Of a stretch of 64,000 nucleotides of DNA, positions 1 through 8,596 are shown piece after piece. A program made the position numbers and the translations under genes. How positions within the stretch are numbered: the first letter of the stretch is position 1; every line of letters starts with the position of its first letter. The DNA is from Palsa-504 sp963753195 (lineage in GTDB: Bacteria; Actinomycetota; Actinomycetes; Streptosporangiales; Streptosporangiaceae): NCBI GenBank assembly GCA_963753195.1, contig CAVWBH010000001.1, positions 620,001-684,000 on the forward strand, written 5' to 3'. The notes beneath the pieces are model-generated. The model made no database searches, had not been told where the DNA came from, and saw only the letters and a list, made by a program, of their open reading frames with translations.

Positions 1-159
1 TTTCTCGACCCAGTTGCGGAGAGTCTCAGGATTGACGCCCAGCTTCTGGCCGACGCTTGCCAGCGTGCCACGCGAGCTGCCCGACGCGGCACGCAGCTCG
101 AAGACCATTGCCACCGCACGTTCCCGCAGCTCAGGAGGGTGCTGTTTCCGTGATGCCAT
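1..159 (-). CDS. IS3-family transposase OrfA, 5' part (runs off window)
   Basis: A reading frame begins with ATG at 159 and leaves the window at base 1 after 53 codons. The protein begins MASRKQHPPELRERAVAMV and continues with a helix-turn-helix typical of IS3-type OrfA, ending ...GVNPETLRNWVEK. It would bind the ends of its own element as the DNA-binding half of an OrfA/OrfB transposase. The element's left end probably lies around 165-193, just upstream of the start. It interrupts the serine-hydrolase start that reads in from 322. The OrfA sequence differs from that of the second IS3 copy at 359-1627, so these are two distinct elements. Confidence 0.75.
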   Translation of the reverse strand, partial: MASRKQHPPELRERAVAMVFELRAASGSSRGTLASVGQKLGVNPETLRNWVEK

Positions 160-192
160 AAGTCCCAACCTTCCCAGAGGCCACAGCCTCCA

Positions 193-322
193 AGAAACTC
201 GGGGCGGTCCAGAACTCAAGGGATCCGTTGCGGACCACTCCCACAGCCAGGCCGACCGCAGCGTGGCGGTTGAGGATCTCGGCCACCCTGGCCTTCATTG
301 CGATCTCATTGGTCTCGGGCAT
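193..322 (-). pseudogene. serine hydrolase (beta-lactamase family) N-terminal remnant
   Basis: ATG at 322 is preceded by a strong ribosome-binding site (GAGGGGGAGCT). The peptide reads MPETNEIAMKARVAEILNRH, followed by a VGLAVGVVRNGSLEF strand. That is the typical opening of class C beta-lactamase-like serine hydrolases and esterases. The frame then enters the left end of the neighbouring IS3 element and stops after only about 68 codons; the S-x-x-K catalytic motif is never reached. It is sandwiched between two insertion sequences and cannot encode a functional enzyme. The exact break point (about 190-205) is inferred. Confidence 0.6.
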
Positions 323-375
323 AGCTCCCCCTCTCACCTAGCTGTGGAGTCCTACCGCTTTTGTAGACACTTCTA

Positions 376-1308
376 TTATGCTACTAGCGCCATTCCTGCG
401 TCAACTCCAAGCTCAAATTCGGATGGCGACAGATAACCCAGTCCCTTCTGAATCCGCTTACGGTTATAGTACACTTCCACATATTCGAACGTCGCCTGCT
501 TCACGTGCGCGACGTTCTTCCAGGCGTGCAGGTGGATGAGCTCTTTCTTGAACGTCGCGTTCCATGACTCAGCTGCCGCGTTGTCGAAGCATATCCCGGT
601 GTGACCGACTGACGGTATGATTCCATTGGAAAGGCAGGCGTCGCGGAACGCCCGTCCCGTATACTGGCTGCCGCGATCGGAATGGAATACCACTTCGCCG
701 ATCCCCGGATTACGGCTGGCCAGCGCCATGGCCAGCGCGCCGGTAACCAGTTCCTCGCGCATATGGTCAGCGACAGCCCAGCCGACCACCTTGCGTGAAT
801 ACCCGTCGATTACCGTGGCCAGGTACGCCCATCCGGTCATCGTGAAAATGTAAGTAATATCTCCGTACCACAGCTGGTTCCTTGCTCCGGGCACGAAGTC
901 GCGGCCGACGAGGTCGACCAGGCCGTCCTGGTTGGCCGTGTCCTGCACGGTGGTCACCTTGTACGGCCGCGGATGCACGCAGGCCAGGCCAGCGGCCCGC
1001 GCCAGCCGCCGCACCCGCCGCGGCCCGGCCCGGTGCCCGCGCCGGGCCAGCTCCCGGTGGATACGGTCAATACCGTACCTGCCCTCATTCTCGTCGTGGA
1101 TTTCCACGATGAGCGCGGTCAGCTTCTCATCCCCGGCCACCCGCGCCGACGGGACGCGTTTCTTCCACGCATAATAACCTTGCCGGGTTACCTCCAGCAT
1201 TCCGCACATGAATGTGACCGGGAACCTTTCCTCGCGTGGCTTGCGACCGTTCTCCTCCGCCATCCTGTCGATGAAGGCGAACTTTACTGATTCTCCTTCG
1301 CAAACCAC
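376..1308 (-). CDS. IS3-family transposase OrfB (DDE integrase domain)
   Basis: This is the catalytic half of the transposase, normally made as an OrfAB fusion by -1 frameshifting. An HTH_21-like region (about residues 65-105, RYGIDRIHRELARRGH) precedes an rve integrase core. Its catalytic triad is visible as D150 (WYGDITYI), D211 (HSDRGSQYTG) and E247 (AAAESWNATFKKE). The D-to-E spacing of 35 residues is diagnostic of this family. The frame opens at a GTG overlapping the end of orfA; as a separate protein this start would lack a clear ribosome-binding site, consistent with translation by frameshift. Length is normal for the family and no disabling mutation is seen. Confidence 0.9.
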   Translation of the reverse strand: MVCEGESVKFAFIDRMAEENGRKPREERFPVTFMCGMLEVTRQGYYAWKKRVPSARVAGDEKLTALIVEIHDENEGRYGIDRIHRELARRGHRAGPRRVRRLARAAGLACVHPRPYKVTTVQDTANQDGLVDLVGRDFVPGARNQLWYGDITYIFTMTGWAYLATVIDGYSRKVVGWAVADHMREELVTGALAMALASRNPGIGEVVFHSDRGSQYTGRAFRDACLSNGIIPSVGHTGICFDNAAAESWNATFKKELIHLHAWKNVAHVKQATFEYVEVYYNRKRIQKGLGYLSPSEFELGVDAGMALVA

Positions 1309-1574
1309 GCCGCAGCTTTTTTTAGGAAATCTCTTTCCATCCGCAGCCGGCGGTTCTCGTCCTCGAGCTCCTTCAGCCGCGCCCGCTCATCAATATCGAG
1401 AGGCTTATCCTTCACCTTCCCCGATGCTTTAGCCCTGCTCACCCAGCTCCCCAGCGTTCCCTCGTTTATACCCAGATCCCGGGCAATTTCCGCTATCGGA
1501 CGGCCGGAGCTTATCACCAGCTCTACAGCCTCGTCCTTATATTCCTGGGTGTACTTCCTGCGCGCCTGTCCCAC
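1284..1574 (-). CDS. IS3-family transposase OrfA
   Basis: This 96-residue DNA-binding component has a helix-turn-helix (KYTQEYKDEAVELV...IAEIARDLGINEGTLGSWV) followed by a leucine-zipper-like coiled coil (LKELEDENRRLRMERDFLKK) near the C-terminus, the classic IS3 OrfA layout. GTG at 1574 is chosen because GAGGAGAG lies 8-9 bases upstream; a longer in-frame GTG exists at 1607. It overlaps orfB by 25 bases in the -1 frame, with a seven-A slippery run at codons LKK. It partners OrfB in transposition. Confidence 0.85.
   Translation of the reverse strand: MGQARRKYTQEYKDEAVELVISSGRPIAEIARDLGINEGTLGSWVSRAKASGKVKDKPLDIDERARLKELEDENRRLRMERDFLKKAAAWFAKENQ
1317..1323 (-). promoter_or_regulatory. slippery heptamer for programmed -1 frameshift (orfA/orfB)
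   Basis: On the coding (minus) strand the sequence is CCT-AAAAAAA-GCTGC. In the orfA frame it is read CTA AAA AAA GCT; slipping back one base gives AAA AAA AGC and enters the orfB frame with no intervening stop before the OrfB sequence. An A7 heptamer of the X-XXY-YYZ type is the known frameshift signal in IS3 elements. Use in this copy is inferred. Confidence 0.65.
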
Positions 1575-1741
1575 TTCCGGTTCTCTCCTCGTAGACCATC
1601 GTGCCACTTCGGACTGTGTCTACGAAACCGGTCGGGGTCCACTGGTCGGACTCCCGGGCCGGATCCCGACGGGGAGGACCCAAAACCGGCGATGGCCCTG
1701 ACCTCACACTGCCCGGTTCCAGGCAGGAAGGAAGAGGCGAA

Positions 1742-1783
1742 TGGCTCCTGCCGGGAGGACGGAAGTCCTCCCGGCAGGAGCCA
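1742..1783. repeat. perfect 19-bp hairpin with GGAA tetraloop
   Basis: The arms at 1742-1760 and 1765-1783 are perfectly complementary over 19 base pairs and enclose a four-base GGAA loop, which has GNRA form when read on the plus strand. There is no T-run after either arm, so it is not a standard intrinsic terminator. It lies in the 331-base gene-free stretch 1628-1958, between an IS3 end and an SRPBCC gene; nothing else was recognised in that stretch. It could be a mobile hairpin, a residual transposon end or an RNA element. Confidence 0.75.
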
Positions 1784-1958
1784 GGACGGTGCCTGACGCT
1801 GGCCGGGGGCGGGTCGCCACTCCCGGCGGCGCTGAAATCTTGCCGATCACCAAGTTGACCCGTGGGACCGTCACAGATGACGGCTGGCTGCAGCTAGCTT
1901 ACTGACGTAACTGCGGCTCGGGCTCTTCCGCCGGCGTCCGCTGCTCCCGGCGGCCACA

Positions 1959-2705
1959 TTGCAGATCGGGCGCTTGGAGGGGACTTTCGGCACTGGCCGG
2001 AGGGACCCGCCAGGATCAGGCTTGGACGGTGGTAGGGAAACCGCTGACATTGCCAGGCCGACTAAGCGGCAGCTTGCCGCTGAACTGGGTCATGTCGTGC
2101 GCGATCTCCCGGCCTTTGCGGCCGCGCCGCTGTGCCGCGGATGGCACCTGCGCTGGGGCGCCACTCCGGCCGAGGTCGCTGCGGTGATGCCAGGGGACGC
2201 GCTTTTCCCGCACGCCGGGTACCGGTCGACCAGGGCGATCACGATCGGCGCCCCGCCGGACCTGGTCTGGCCGTGGCTGGTGCAGGCCGGCTGCCTGCGG
2301 GCCGGGTTCTACAGTAATGACCTCCTCGATAACCTCGGCCACCCCAGCGCCACGACGATCCTGCCCGAACTGCAGCACCTGCAGGCCGGCCAGTGGGTGC
2401 CGATGTCTCCCGCGGCCACGCCCACCGAGCGCACGGCCTTCAAGGTGCACTCGTTCCAGGCGGGCGAGTGGCTGCTGTGGGCCAAGCCCGACAGCACGTG
2501 GGCGTGGCGGCTGACGCCCGCCGGCGACGGCGGGACCCGCCTGGTCACCCGCATCCACGCCGTGTACGACTGGCGCCACCCCCTGACGGCGCTGCTGGGC
2601 GTCCTTTTGATGGAGTTCGGCGACTTCGCCATGCTCCGCAGAATGCTCCGCCGGATCAAGGCACGAGCCGAGTCGCTCGCCCGGGAAGCCAACCCGGCTG
2701 AATAG
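1959..2705 (+). CDS. SRPBCC-family (START/polyketide-cyclase fold) protein
   Basis: About 248 residues if translation begins at TTG 1959; the start is uncertain because no good ribosome-binding site precedes it and conserved sequence begins only near residue 45 (HLRWGATPAEV). The central region, YRSTRAITIGAPPDLVWPWL followed by QAGFYSNDLLDN-like sequence, is the ligand-pocket fold seen in SRPBCC/polyketide-cyclase-like proteins. Late residues (VYDWRHPLTALLGVLLMEFGDFAMLRRML) suggest an amphipathic or membrane-associated tail. A tandem, frameshifted paralogue follows at 2733. The ligand and role are unknown; such proteins may bind small hydrophobic molecules. Confidence 0.6.
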   Translation: MQIGRLEGTFGTGRRDPPGSGLDGGRETADIARPTKRQLAAELGHVVRDLPAFAAAPLCRGWHLRWGATPAEVAAVMPGDALFPHAGYRSTRAITIGAPPDLVWPWLVQAGCLRAGFYSNDLLDNLGHPSATTILPELQHLQAGQWVPMSPAATPTERTAFKVHSFQAGEWLLWAKPDSTWAWRLTPAGDGGTRLVTRIHAVYDWRHPLTALLGVLLMEFGDFAMLRRMLRRIKARAESLAREANPAE

Positions 2706-2732
2706 CCGCCTGGACCCGATCGGGAGGTAACC

Positions 2733-3475
2733 ATGAACAACAGGGAGCCTGGCCTGGCCCCGCCCGGCATCCCGGATGCGGGCGGCGGGGGCTACATCGG
2801 GCCGGGCGGGCTGCGGAGGAGCGCCATGCAGTCGATGAGGGCCGTGGCGGCCAGCCGCCGGATAAGCCGCTGGGGAGCAACCAGCGAGGAGGTTGACCGG
2901 TCGCTGCCGGGTGACGGCGAGGTGCGCACCCGCAGGTTGCCTCGACCAGGGCCATCTCCATCCATGCCCCGGCTCGCGCCGTCTGGCCGTGGCTGGCCCA
3001 GATGGGCTGGAGGAGGGCCGGGTGGTACAGCTACGACCTGATCGATAACGACCGCGTCCGGAGTGCTGAGCGGATCGTTCCCGAATTCCAGGGCCTGCAG
3101 GTCGGGGATCTGGTACCCGAGGGCGCGGACGTCGGCTGGACGGTCAGTGCACTCGAGCCAGATCGCATGCTGCTCCTCATTGCTCATGCGCCGATGAAGG
3201 GGGTCGACTGGGTCGAGCGGCGCGACAGCAGCTGGCTGTTCCTGCTCGATGAGCTCGGTCCGGAGCACACGCGGCTGGTCGAACGGGCCAGGACGACGGT
3301 CACGGTGAATCCGACGGCACTCATCGGCAGGATTCTCGCCGCGAGGTGGTCGCGGACGCTGTTGCTTGCACCCGGGGATTTCGTGATGGCACGTCGCCAG
3401 ATGCTCGGCATTAAGCGGCGAGCCGAGCGCGTTTGGCGGGAGGACCAGCACCAAGGCCGCGAGGCTCGAGGGTGA
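2733..3475 (+). pseudogene. frameshifted SRPBCC-family paralogue of the preceding gene
   Basis: ATG 2733 has an excellent ribosome-binding site (GGGAGGTAACC). The first frame matches the upstream paralogue up to RWGATSEEVDRSLPGDGEV (about 2930). The homologous continuation STRAISIHAPARAVWPWLAQ, then GWYSYDLIDN, lies in a different frame that runs to the stop at 3475. A single-base loss near 2930-2945 explains both frames. The rest of the domain is well preserved (FVMARRQMLGIKRRAERVW matches the paralogue's FAMLRRMLRRIKARAESL). It is therefore either a recent pseudogene or a sequencing error. Confidence 0.65.
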
Positions 3476-3480
3476 CCAAC

Positions 3481-3499
3481 AAGGCCGTCCGTCGGCCTT
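3481..3499 (+). terminator. short hairpin after SRPBCC pair
   Basis: AAGGCCG and CGGCCTT arms (7 bp) with a 5-base loop begin five bases after the stop at 3475. There is no T-tract. The position suggests a weak terminator. The rest of 3500-3687 holds nothing recognisable. Confidence 0.4.
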
Positions 3500-3687
3500 G
3501 AGGGCGGAGGGGCACCGACCGGCAGGCTGAAGGCGAGTTCTTCCGCGCCCGCGTCGCAAACGCCCAGTTGAGCTTGCCCCCCACTTTCCCGGACTCCGTG
3601 AACGGGAGTTCACAGTTCGGCTAATGCCAGGAGCTTGCCGAGGCGGGCCGACCGCGGCCACAGCTACCACAATCGGTCAGTTGAGAG

Positions 3688-4488
3688 TCAAGAGGCGCGA
3701 TGCAAGCCCTCTTGGCCCGTACTTTGCGACCCATGCTCCGCGTCTGGGCCGAGCGCAGGCACCATCGCGCCGGAGGGCAGTCCTCCTTGCCGGAATGCCT
3801 TGCTGAGCGGGACACAAACGATCGGCCAGACGATCGCGTAGCCGATGATCCCGATTTGGCGGAGGGCAATGTGATCGACGGCTGGGCCGATGATGCCCAC
3901 CAAGCACATCGCGCCAGCGATCAGCAGCCCGTTGCGTACGGCCACATGTCCCGCGGCGTGGAACACGGGAGCGGCGAAGAGGAGAGCCAGGCCGAAGAAG
4001 ATGTCCCATGCGACAATGTCGACGCCGTAGAGCACCGATGGCCAATGCCAGTTGAAGAGGTACTGGAAGCCTTGAATCGCACTCGGGTCGATTCGGCGGA
4101 CGACTGTGAGCTGCACCAGATGCACGGTCATCGTGAAGCCTGCCAACAGCAGCATCCAACCCAGAGCAGTCATGCTGTAGGTCTTGGTGTCCTCGGGCGC
4201 GCAGGCATGGATAACCACGGCCAGCAGCACCAGCACCGGCGCCATGACGAGGATCAGGACCTCCATGATGGCCAGGTAGGGGTCTTCGAGTGGCCTACTA
4301 AGGTTCCCCATTGCGGCAAAGCCGGTCACCATGGTCACGACATAGGCGACCCCGAAGGCGGCGAGCACCCGTGCCGACCACATGCCGATCCAGCGATCAG
4401 TCTTGGTGCCTGCCAAGCCGACGGCGGTTCCGATGTCCGGAGATCCGTCCTGTCCCGGCCCCCCTGGCCTGTGCTCGAGAATCCTCAT
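3688..4488 (-). CDS. multi-pass membrane protein of unknown function
   Basis: About 266 residues from ATG 4488, chosen because GGGAGGTGG lies six bases upstream; the frame is open much further upstream but with no plausible protein sequence. After a short cytoplasmic N-terminus there are roughly seven hydrophobic segments, including ARVLAAFGVAYVVTMVTGF, LILVMAPVLVLLAVVIHA, LGWMLLLAGFTMTVHLV, FFGLALLFAAPVF and LLIAGAMCLVGIIGPAV. The general look resembles the small multi-pass DUF4386-type membrane proteins, but I cannot confirm that family. No enzymatic motif is visible. It has no operon partner. Confidence 0.6.
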   Translation of the reverse strand: MRILEHRPGGPGQDGSPDIGTAVGLAGTKTDRWIGMWSARVLAAFGVAYVVTMVTGFAAMGNLSRPLEDPYLAIMEVLILVMAPVLVLLAVVIHACAPEDTKTYSMTALGWMLLLAGFTMTVHLVQLTVVRRIDPSAIQGFQYLFNWHWPSVLYGVDIVAWDIFFGLALLFAAPVFHAAGHVAVRNGLLIAGAMCLVGIIGPAVDHIALRQIGIIGYAIVWPIVCVPLSKAFRQGGLPSGAMVPALGPDAEHGSQSTGQEGLHRAS

Positions 4489-4930
4489 GTGGCCACCTCC
4501 CATGCAAACGCAGCCATCAGCGATCATCGGCACGGCTTCGTTATGCGCCCAACGTTTGACACGCGGCCGATGAACCATTGACGCACAAGCGGCCAGCCGC
4601 AGGTAGAGCCGAACGACCCCCTGACCGGGCCTTCCGGGCCGATGCCCTGCCGTGGCGATGCTGACGACATAGTTGGGGGTCAGTACGCTGGAAAGCGGCA
4701 GTGGGCTGGTCAGAGGGTGGCCCGGGGAACTAGGCCAGGCCGGGCATCTGGAGGAAGTCAGGGCGGATCCACCCGGCGATCCACTACTCGAAGTCGACGT
4801 GGCCGAGCCTGCCCATGTCGAGCAGCCAGTAGGTGAGCCAGTCCCGGGCCAGAGCGTCCAGGTCCTCGATGCCGCCGGGCGCGCACTCCCGCAGGTGCAC
4901 GCCATCGCCAAGAACCGCCTCACCCAGTAC
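4489..4930. other. no intact gene; decayed reading frame on minus strand
   Basis: No convincing complete gene was found. On the minus strand (about 4740-4905) a protein-like stretch, GIEDLDALARDWLTYWLLD then MGRLGHVDFE, runs into a TAG and continues WIAGWIRPDFLQMPGLA before a second stop. This looks like a decayed coding fragment that I do not recognise. It overlaps the upstream part of the plus-strand frame ending at 5215. Confidence 0.35.
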
Positions 4931-5215
4931 ATGGGGCCGTCCTCCGCCTACGCGGCCGTGCTGAAGTCGATCGACCAGGACGTCTCGAAGCTCCTCAGGT
5001 CCAACAGCGAAATCTTCACCTTCGCCAAGATCGGGCAGGGCGTGGTGGACATCCGTGATTTCCAGACCACGGGAGTCGTGGCCTTCGCCCGCCGCTGCCC
5101 CTTCTACATGCTGGCTTCCGGCAAGCTGGAGGTGATGGGGAAGCGCATCCAGGTCAACGAGCCGCAGCGGCAGCTTGCCGTCGACGCGATCGACCAGCTA
5201 GTGGCGCTCTTCTGA
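4931..5215 (+). CDS. hypothetical protein, probable C-terminal fragment
   Basis: From ATG 4931 the frame gives 94 residues (MGPSSAYAAVLKSIDQDVSK ... QLAVDAIDQLVALF). Protein-like composition begins slightly earlier, around HAIAKNRLTQY, without a usable start, so this may be the surviving 3' part of a longer gene. The stop is followed 17 bases later by a very strong terminator hairpin, which supports it as a genuine gene end. The segment KIGQGVVDIRDFQTTGVVAF is well structured but I do not recognise the family. No function is assigned. Confidence 0.4.
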   Translation: MGPSSAYAAVLKSIDQDVSKLLRSNSEIFTFAKIGQGVVDIRDFQTTGVVAFARRCPFYMLASGKLEVMGKRIQVNEPQRQLAVDAIDQLVALF

Positions 5216-5231
5216 GCACCGGGACTTCGGT

Positions 5232-5273
5232 TGCACCAGGCGGTGGCCTCCTCGGGGGCCACCGCCTGGTGCA
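5232..5273 (+). terminator. strong hairpin terminator
   Basis: Perfect 17-bp arms at 5232-5248 and 5257-5273 (core GCACCAGGCGGTGGCC / GGCCACCGCCTGGTGC) enclose an eight-base loop. It follows the stop at 5215 directly. Actinobacterial terminators often lack a T-run, as here. Confidence 0.65.
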
Positions 5274-5426
5274 CGGCGACGCCTCCGGGCGGAGGTACCT
5301 GAATCGCTGTGCGGGCACCTAGTGCAGCGCGGAGACGACTAGGCTCGCAACGCCGATTGCGGCAAAGCCCGCCGGCGGCGGTGAACGCGGCCGCTCCGGT
5401 GCCGACTGCCTATTCGGCCAGCCCGG

Positions 5427-8400
5427 TCACGATACGGGTTCCAGGGTGAGGTCGATGCCGGGCAGGTGCGCGTCGTACTCCTCGGGCATAATGCTGATCT
5501 CGTCGGTGGCGTAGACGCCGAACCGGTTGATCCTCATCGTCAGGTACGGCGACAGCACGGCCAGGTCCTCGGGCTTGGTCTCCCAGCCTTCGGCGGCGAG
5601 CTGCCGCAGGACCGTCATCATGTCCAGGGTTGTGTGGAAGATGACCGCGTTGGTCAGCAGGGTGGAGAACTTGACTTGCTTCTCCTGCTCGGCGGGGTCG
5701 TTGTCGCGGACGCGGCCCTCGTTGCCGAAGCGGCACCAGGCGGAGAAGTTGTTGTAGGACTCGACCTTGTTCGTCGCCGCGGTGGTCCGCCGACGCAGCT
5801 GCGGATCCGACAGGTACCGGAGCAGCTGGATGGTCCTGATGACCCTCCCGACCTCGCGGAACGCCTTGTAAAAGTTGTTGCGCCGCGAGTACGTCGACAG
5901 CCGGCGCAGCAGCGTCACCGAGGAGATCTTCCCGGCCGCGACCGACAGCACGACCCGCATCAGGTCATCGAAGTGGCGCTCGATGAGGTCCCAGTCGATG
6001 ACGTTGCGGCCGGGCTCGCCGAACAGGGCGTCGATGTGCCGGAAGCGGGTGTCTGCGGCCGGGCGGTAGAAGTTCAGGTCCTTCCAGTTCCGCACCCGGG
6101 GCATCAGCTCGAACCCGAACAGGTGCGCGAGCGCGTACACCGGCAGGGCCTGGCCCTGGGTGTCCGCGTGGATCGTGTCCGGCTTCATCCTGGACTGCTG
6201 GTCCAGCAGCCCCTGAATGATGTGCACGGCCTCCCACACCCCGACCGGGATGAACTTGGAGAACAGCGCGATGTAAGTGTCGGAGATGTAGTGGTACGCG
6301 ATCCCGCCCGTGCCCCCGTACCTGATCGACGTCTCAGCCAGCAGGTTGTCGATGAACGTCTCCACCTGGGTGCCGTCCGCGGCCACGACCGACCCGTCGC
6401 CCCAGGCCTTGATCAGGTCCAGTTCGGTGAACGCGTCCACGATGTCGGCGATCGCCTTGTTCAGCTTATCGATCGTGACGTGCCGGGCCGACGTGACCGA
6501 CAGCTCGTGGGCGGTGACGTCGGCGATGTGCCGGGCGGCCTGCGCCGGGCCGAGGTTCGTGCCGTACGTGAACGTGGTCAGGATGTAGCGCGCGAACGGG
6601 TCCCTCAGCTTCGGGTCCGAGCCCGACGCCGGGGAGAACCGGCGCCACCACTCCAGCCAGTGCCCGGTCCGGGCCAGGATGCCCAGCAGGGTCCGCTCGG
6701 GCATCCTGGCCCGCAGCGCCAGGGCCAGGGCCTGCCCGGACGCGGTGGGCGGTGCCGCCCGGTATTGCTTGAGCGACGGCCGCCCGTCATCGTCGATCGC
6801 GAAGTCGGCCAGGTCCGGGTACATCGCGTCAGTCGCCCGGCACCGGCTGCTGAGCCGGTCCTGCAGGTCGGCCCAGAAGGCGGTAGCTGTGCCCGGTATC
6901 CCGACCCCGGCGCAGAACGCCGGCAGCCGCTCGGCCATCTCGGCCGGGGTGAGGATCTGGTCAGCCCAGTCCGCGTACGCCGCGGCGCCGACCACCGCGA
7001 TGTCGCCCGTGCGCAGCTCCTCGGCGAGGTAGGTCAGCACGCACGCCTCCAGGTGCCGGCGCACGAACATGCCCGGGTGCCCGCGGTCGCGAATAGCCCT
7101 GTTCCAGTTCACCGACGCGAACGACGTGTCGAACGTCCGGGCCCGCTTCTCGCCGGTCTGCTCGTCCACGACCGTGACCTGGTCGGGGATGTGGTCGCGG
7201 GTCATCATCGCGTGCTCGCGCACGTAGTCCAGCAGCCGCAGCACGCTGTCATCTGCGCTGGTCGCCTTCAGGTCCAGCACCGCGACCATCGCGAGCATCG
7301 CCGACCGGTCCTTGCGGAAGTGCCTGGCCACCAGCGGCACGTGGTTGTCGCCGTGGGTCGCGCGGACCCCGTCGATGCGGGAGAGCTCCTCGTCGAACCC
7401 TCCCGCGTCCTGGACTGTCTTGCGCGCCATCTCCAGCGCCGCGGCCTGCTTCTCGGCGGCGGCGGGCCCCTGCGGGTCCAGGTGCTCGAGCACCTGCCGG
7501 TAGTTGCCGATCAGCGCCTCGGCGACCTTCTCCTGCGCTTCTTCAGCTCCTCAAGCTCCGCCCATGCCCGCTTCGTCAGCGTTGCCACCCGCCGGCAGAA
7601 CATCTCCGCCGTATCATCGCGGGCCTTCTCCTGCGCGGCGTGCACCATCGCCGCCAGCACTGCGGTGCGCTTGGCGGCCCCGTAGTCTCCGAGCACCGCG
7701 GCGTCACCCGAGGCGCCCTCGCCGGCGAAGTCGGTGATCTTCGACAAGGCCACGCCATGCCACCACGCACGGGAGTCGCCGAAGGAGTCGACCCAGCGCA
7801 CCTGGTCGACCTGCTGGCGGAAGTTCGTCCACGACGGCCGCGGCGCGGTCTTCTTGAGTCGGTTGAACGCGCTCTTCGTCCCCGGCCCGCCCGTCTGGAG
7901 CGTCTCGTCCAGCCGGGCCGTGCCCGCCGGCCCTATCCGGCCGGCGACCATCGCGAAGATCGAGGAGTTGACCTCCTCCCGGATCCGCGCGGCCATTTCG
8001 TCCAGCGTGGAATACCCGGGCAGCTCGAACGAGCCCTCGACCAGCTTCTCCAGCGCCACGTTGATCAGGTCGGCCGGGTCGTTCTTGCGCCGGGCGGCCT
8101 CCCCGATCGCCGCGGCGGCCACCGCCCGCGCCGCCGGCATGTCCGACACGACCTCGCTCCGCCGGCGGATCAGCGTCCGGTGCGAGCCCCGGGTCCGGTC
8201 GGAGTCGTACACCGCGCCCACGTCCTCGCCCAGGCCCAGGTCGCGCCGGATGTGCCCGACCACCACGTCCGGGACGTCCTCCAGCCGCGGGAAGTACCCC
8301 AGCCGGCCGAAGCACTTCGCCTGCACCATCAAGGCCAGCAGGTGCTCATCCGAGCGTGCATGCCCCCGCGCCCACGCGATCTCCTCCGGCTGCGGCGTGT

Positions 8401-8473
8401 AGAACACGTGCAGCTCCCGGGCCGACATGAACCGCCTGAACCGGGGATACGCGGTCCGCTCGATCGACGTCAC
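5427..8473 (-). pseudogene. tnpA: Tn3-family transposase TnpA, split by a frameshift
   Basis: Two consecutive minus-strand frames together encode a Tn3-size transposase of about 1,010 residues. The first (8473 to 7511, 320 aa) carries the N-terminal DUF4158-type DNA-binding region (YPRFRRFMSARELHVFYTP). The second (from about 7530 to 5427) carries the catalytic domain. Its DDE residues are visible: D in VVAADGTQVETF, D in IHADTQGQALPVYA and E in KVESYNNFSAWCRF. The frames join in the -1 direction near 7520, where ELEELKK would continue AQEKVAEALIGNYRQVLEHL. No resolvase and no convincing 38-bp terminal repeats were found, so the copy is probably immobile and truncated. Sequencing error is an alternative explanation for the shift. 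Confidence 0.85.
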
Positions 8474-8596
8474 GCCGCAACCGCCCCCAGATCCGTAAAG
8501 ATCAGCCCATACGGACCCAAGAACGTACCAGCAGCCACAGCCCAGGCAACGACCAGCCCCAATTCCGCCACGACCGCCCCGTCGACCTGCGGTAAC

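Larger units (their letters stand above)
359..1627 (-). mobile_element. IS3-family insertion sequence
   Basis: The element contains overlapping orfA (1284-1574) and orfB (376-1308) on the minus strand. Near-identical 12-base ends bound it: TTTTGTAGACAC at 359-370 and, on the opposite strand at 1616-1627, TTTCGTAGACAC. The ends match in inverted orientation with one mismatch, as expected for IS3-type terminal repeats. I could not identify a convincing target-site duplication, so the outermost one to three bases are uncertain. Both reading frames look intact, so the copy may be active. Confidence 0.75.

Noticed and set aside
5466..7685. 739-residue plus-strand open frame
   Set aside because: It is the antisense shadow of the Tn3 transposase; the composition is His/Arg/Val/Pro-rich GC-skew translation with no domain.
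8474..8596. Terminal inverted repeat or resolution site of the Tn3 element
   Set aside because: No GGGG-starting 38-bp repeat pair could be matched between this side and the region around 5300-5426.
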